Positions 63,274-64,000 of a stretch of DNA of 64,000 nucleotides are shown in pieces (position 1 is the stretch's first letter; each line of letters begins with the position of its first letter). Source of the stretch: ZC4RG30 sp049841155 (GTDB lineage Bacteria > Pseudomonadota > Gammaproteobacteria > Steroidobacterales > Steroidobacteraceae); assembly GCA_049841155.1 (NCBI GenBank), contig JASGHI010000003.1:1612001-1676000 (forward strand), written 5' to 3'. Made by a program: the position numbers and the translations under genes. The notes beneath the pieces are model-generated. The model worked only from the letters and a program-made list of their open reading frames with translations, ran no database searches and was not told where the DNA came from.

Positions 63274-64000
63274 TAGTTCACCTGCTCGATAGACCAGCCA
63301 CCGGATGCGCCTCTAGATATGGCGCCGCCTGAATCGCCCTGGTTCTGGCGAATCAAACGCTCACGCGCTTTGCGTAAGGCCTCAGACCGCTGTTTAAGCA
63401 GATTGATGTTCGATTCTTCGTTTGCTTTTTCGCTTATCCCAAGATCGCTAAGGAACTTTCGTTCCCCCTCTGAAAGAGCGCCGAATGTGGCTGAACTTAT
63501 AGCTTTGATAACGTCCTTACCTTGCTCACGCTGCAAATCCTGCGCGGCAGTGCGCCAGTTAGGCAGCATCCCCGCTAGTGGACCTGTCTGGTATTTCCCG
63601 GCATTGAATTCACCCAGAAGCCGCTCTGTCCGCGCGATCTCGTCGTCAATCTGCGCGATATCAGAATTAAAGGTAGCCTGACGCTCACCCTTGAGCTGCC
63701 CCTCTTTCGCAGCTTTTTCGATAGCAGCCTTGAGCGCTGCCGCCGCATCAACCTCCTGCTGAGGTGTGGAAAGCGGCGTAAGTCCCACGCCACCACCTCG
63801 GGTCGGCTGAATGACAGTCAGCCCGCCGCCAAGCATTCCGACCGTGGGATTGATCGGCGTCATCGACGCACTCATCCTCAGCCACTCTTCGAAGCTAGGA
63901 GCCGGCTTTCCTCTCGCCGCGTACTCTTCCTTAACCCGGTCGTGCTCCTGAATAGATGCAGGCGGCTCGGCCCGTGTCCCCATCGAGCGATTCTTCAGGT
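63273..64000 (-). CDS. Phage structural-type protein, 5' end possibly outside window
   Basis: A protein of at least 236 aa; an ATG at 63983 (MGTRAEPPASIQEHDRVKEE) is a possible start, but the frame stays open to the window edge (LKNRS precedes it), so the true start may be outside. N-terminal half is Pro/Gly-rich (PTVGMLGGGLTVIQPTRGGG), C-terminal half coiled-coil-like (FNSDIAQIDDEIARTERLLG; INLLKQRSEALRKARERLIR). Adjacent and coupled (TAGTG) to the large virion-like gene, so part of a late phage module. Confidence 0.55.
   Translation of the reverse strand, partial: LKNRSMGTRAEPPASIQEHDRVKEEYAARGKPAPSFEEWLRMSASMTPINPTVGMLGGGLTVIQPTRGGGVGLTPLSTPQQEVDAAAALKAAIEKAAKEGQLKGERQATFNSDIAQIDDEIARTERLLGEFNAGKYQTGPLAGMLPNWRTAAQDLQREQGKDVIKAISSATFGALSEGERKFLSDLGISEKANEESNINLLKQRSEALRKARERLIRQNQGDSGGAISRGASGGWSIEQVN

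Overview
The window is a high-GC, densely packed bacterial chromosome segment with a lower-GC accessory/prophage stretch at its right end. The gene set fits a Gammaproteobacterium, probably of the Xanthomonadales/Nevskiales/Steroidobacteraceae type. It includes GreB, TtcA, LptF, an OmpA-family porin, a large TonB-dependent receptor, FeoAB, PCu(A)C and a two-domain RibA. This placement is inferred from gene content only. No rRNA, tRNA, CRISPR array or insertion sequence was found.

Layout. 0-2.4 kb: lemA and two TPM-domain genes (minus), then greB. 2.4-7.3 kb: a divergent polyamine locus, with GST and homospermidine synthase on the minus strand and a rhodanese-type sulfurtransferase with arginine decarboxylase (speA) on the plus strand. 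7.4-13.4 kb: an exported methyltransferase-like lipoprotein, a UvrD-type helicase, a NUDIX hydrolase and an exported S9 peptidase. 13.4-21.0 kb: a compact seven-gene minus-strand operon joined by start/stop overlaps: M32 carboxypeptidase, ttcA, a dual-specificity-phosphatase/ADP-ribosylglycohydrolase fusion, a zinc metallopeptidase, an ATP-grasp ligase, a CpcT/CpeT-like lipoprotein and lptF. 22.2-33.2 kb: a complete glycogen locus of glgA (frameshifted here), malQ, GH57, glgC, glgB and glgP. 33.3-37.1 kb: an M14 peptidase with a frameshift after its signal peptide, two small exported proteins and an OmpA-family protein with a 22-proline linker. 37.2-43.3 kb: hemerythrin, a TonB receptor and Fur-box-linked feoAB with a small Cys-rich partner. 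43.3-54.4 kb: fbp, a CorC-like protein, MATE, SUI1/YciH, PCu(A)C, ABC-F, ribA, an esterase, a SYLF protein and two lipoproteins.

54.6-64 kb is accessory DNA. A plus-strand chain of small overlapping unknown genes ends in an S24-like protein that lacks the catalytic serine. It is followed by isolated minus-strand genes with a PD-(D/E)XK-like fold, a NYN (PIN-like) nuclease domain and a HEPN-like domain, which could be a defence or toxin-type cargo region. Then come phage late/structural-type genes running off the right end, so this is probably the edge of a prophage. No integrase or attachment site is visible.

Two cross-cutting observations stand out. Many genes, including most of the glycogen and polyamine loci, carry a good -10 box 6-7 nt before the start codon and no ribosome binding site, which predicts leaderless mRNAs. 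In addition, two genes (glgA and the M14 peptidase) are each broken by what looks like one extra C in a short C run, which may be sequence error rather than real decay.
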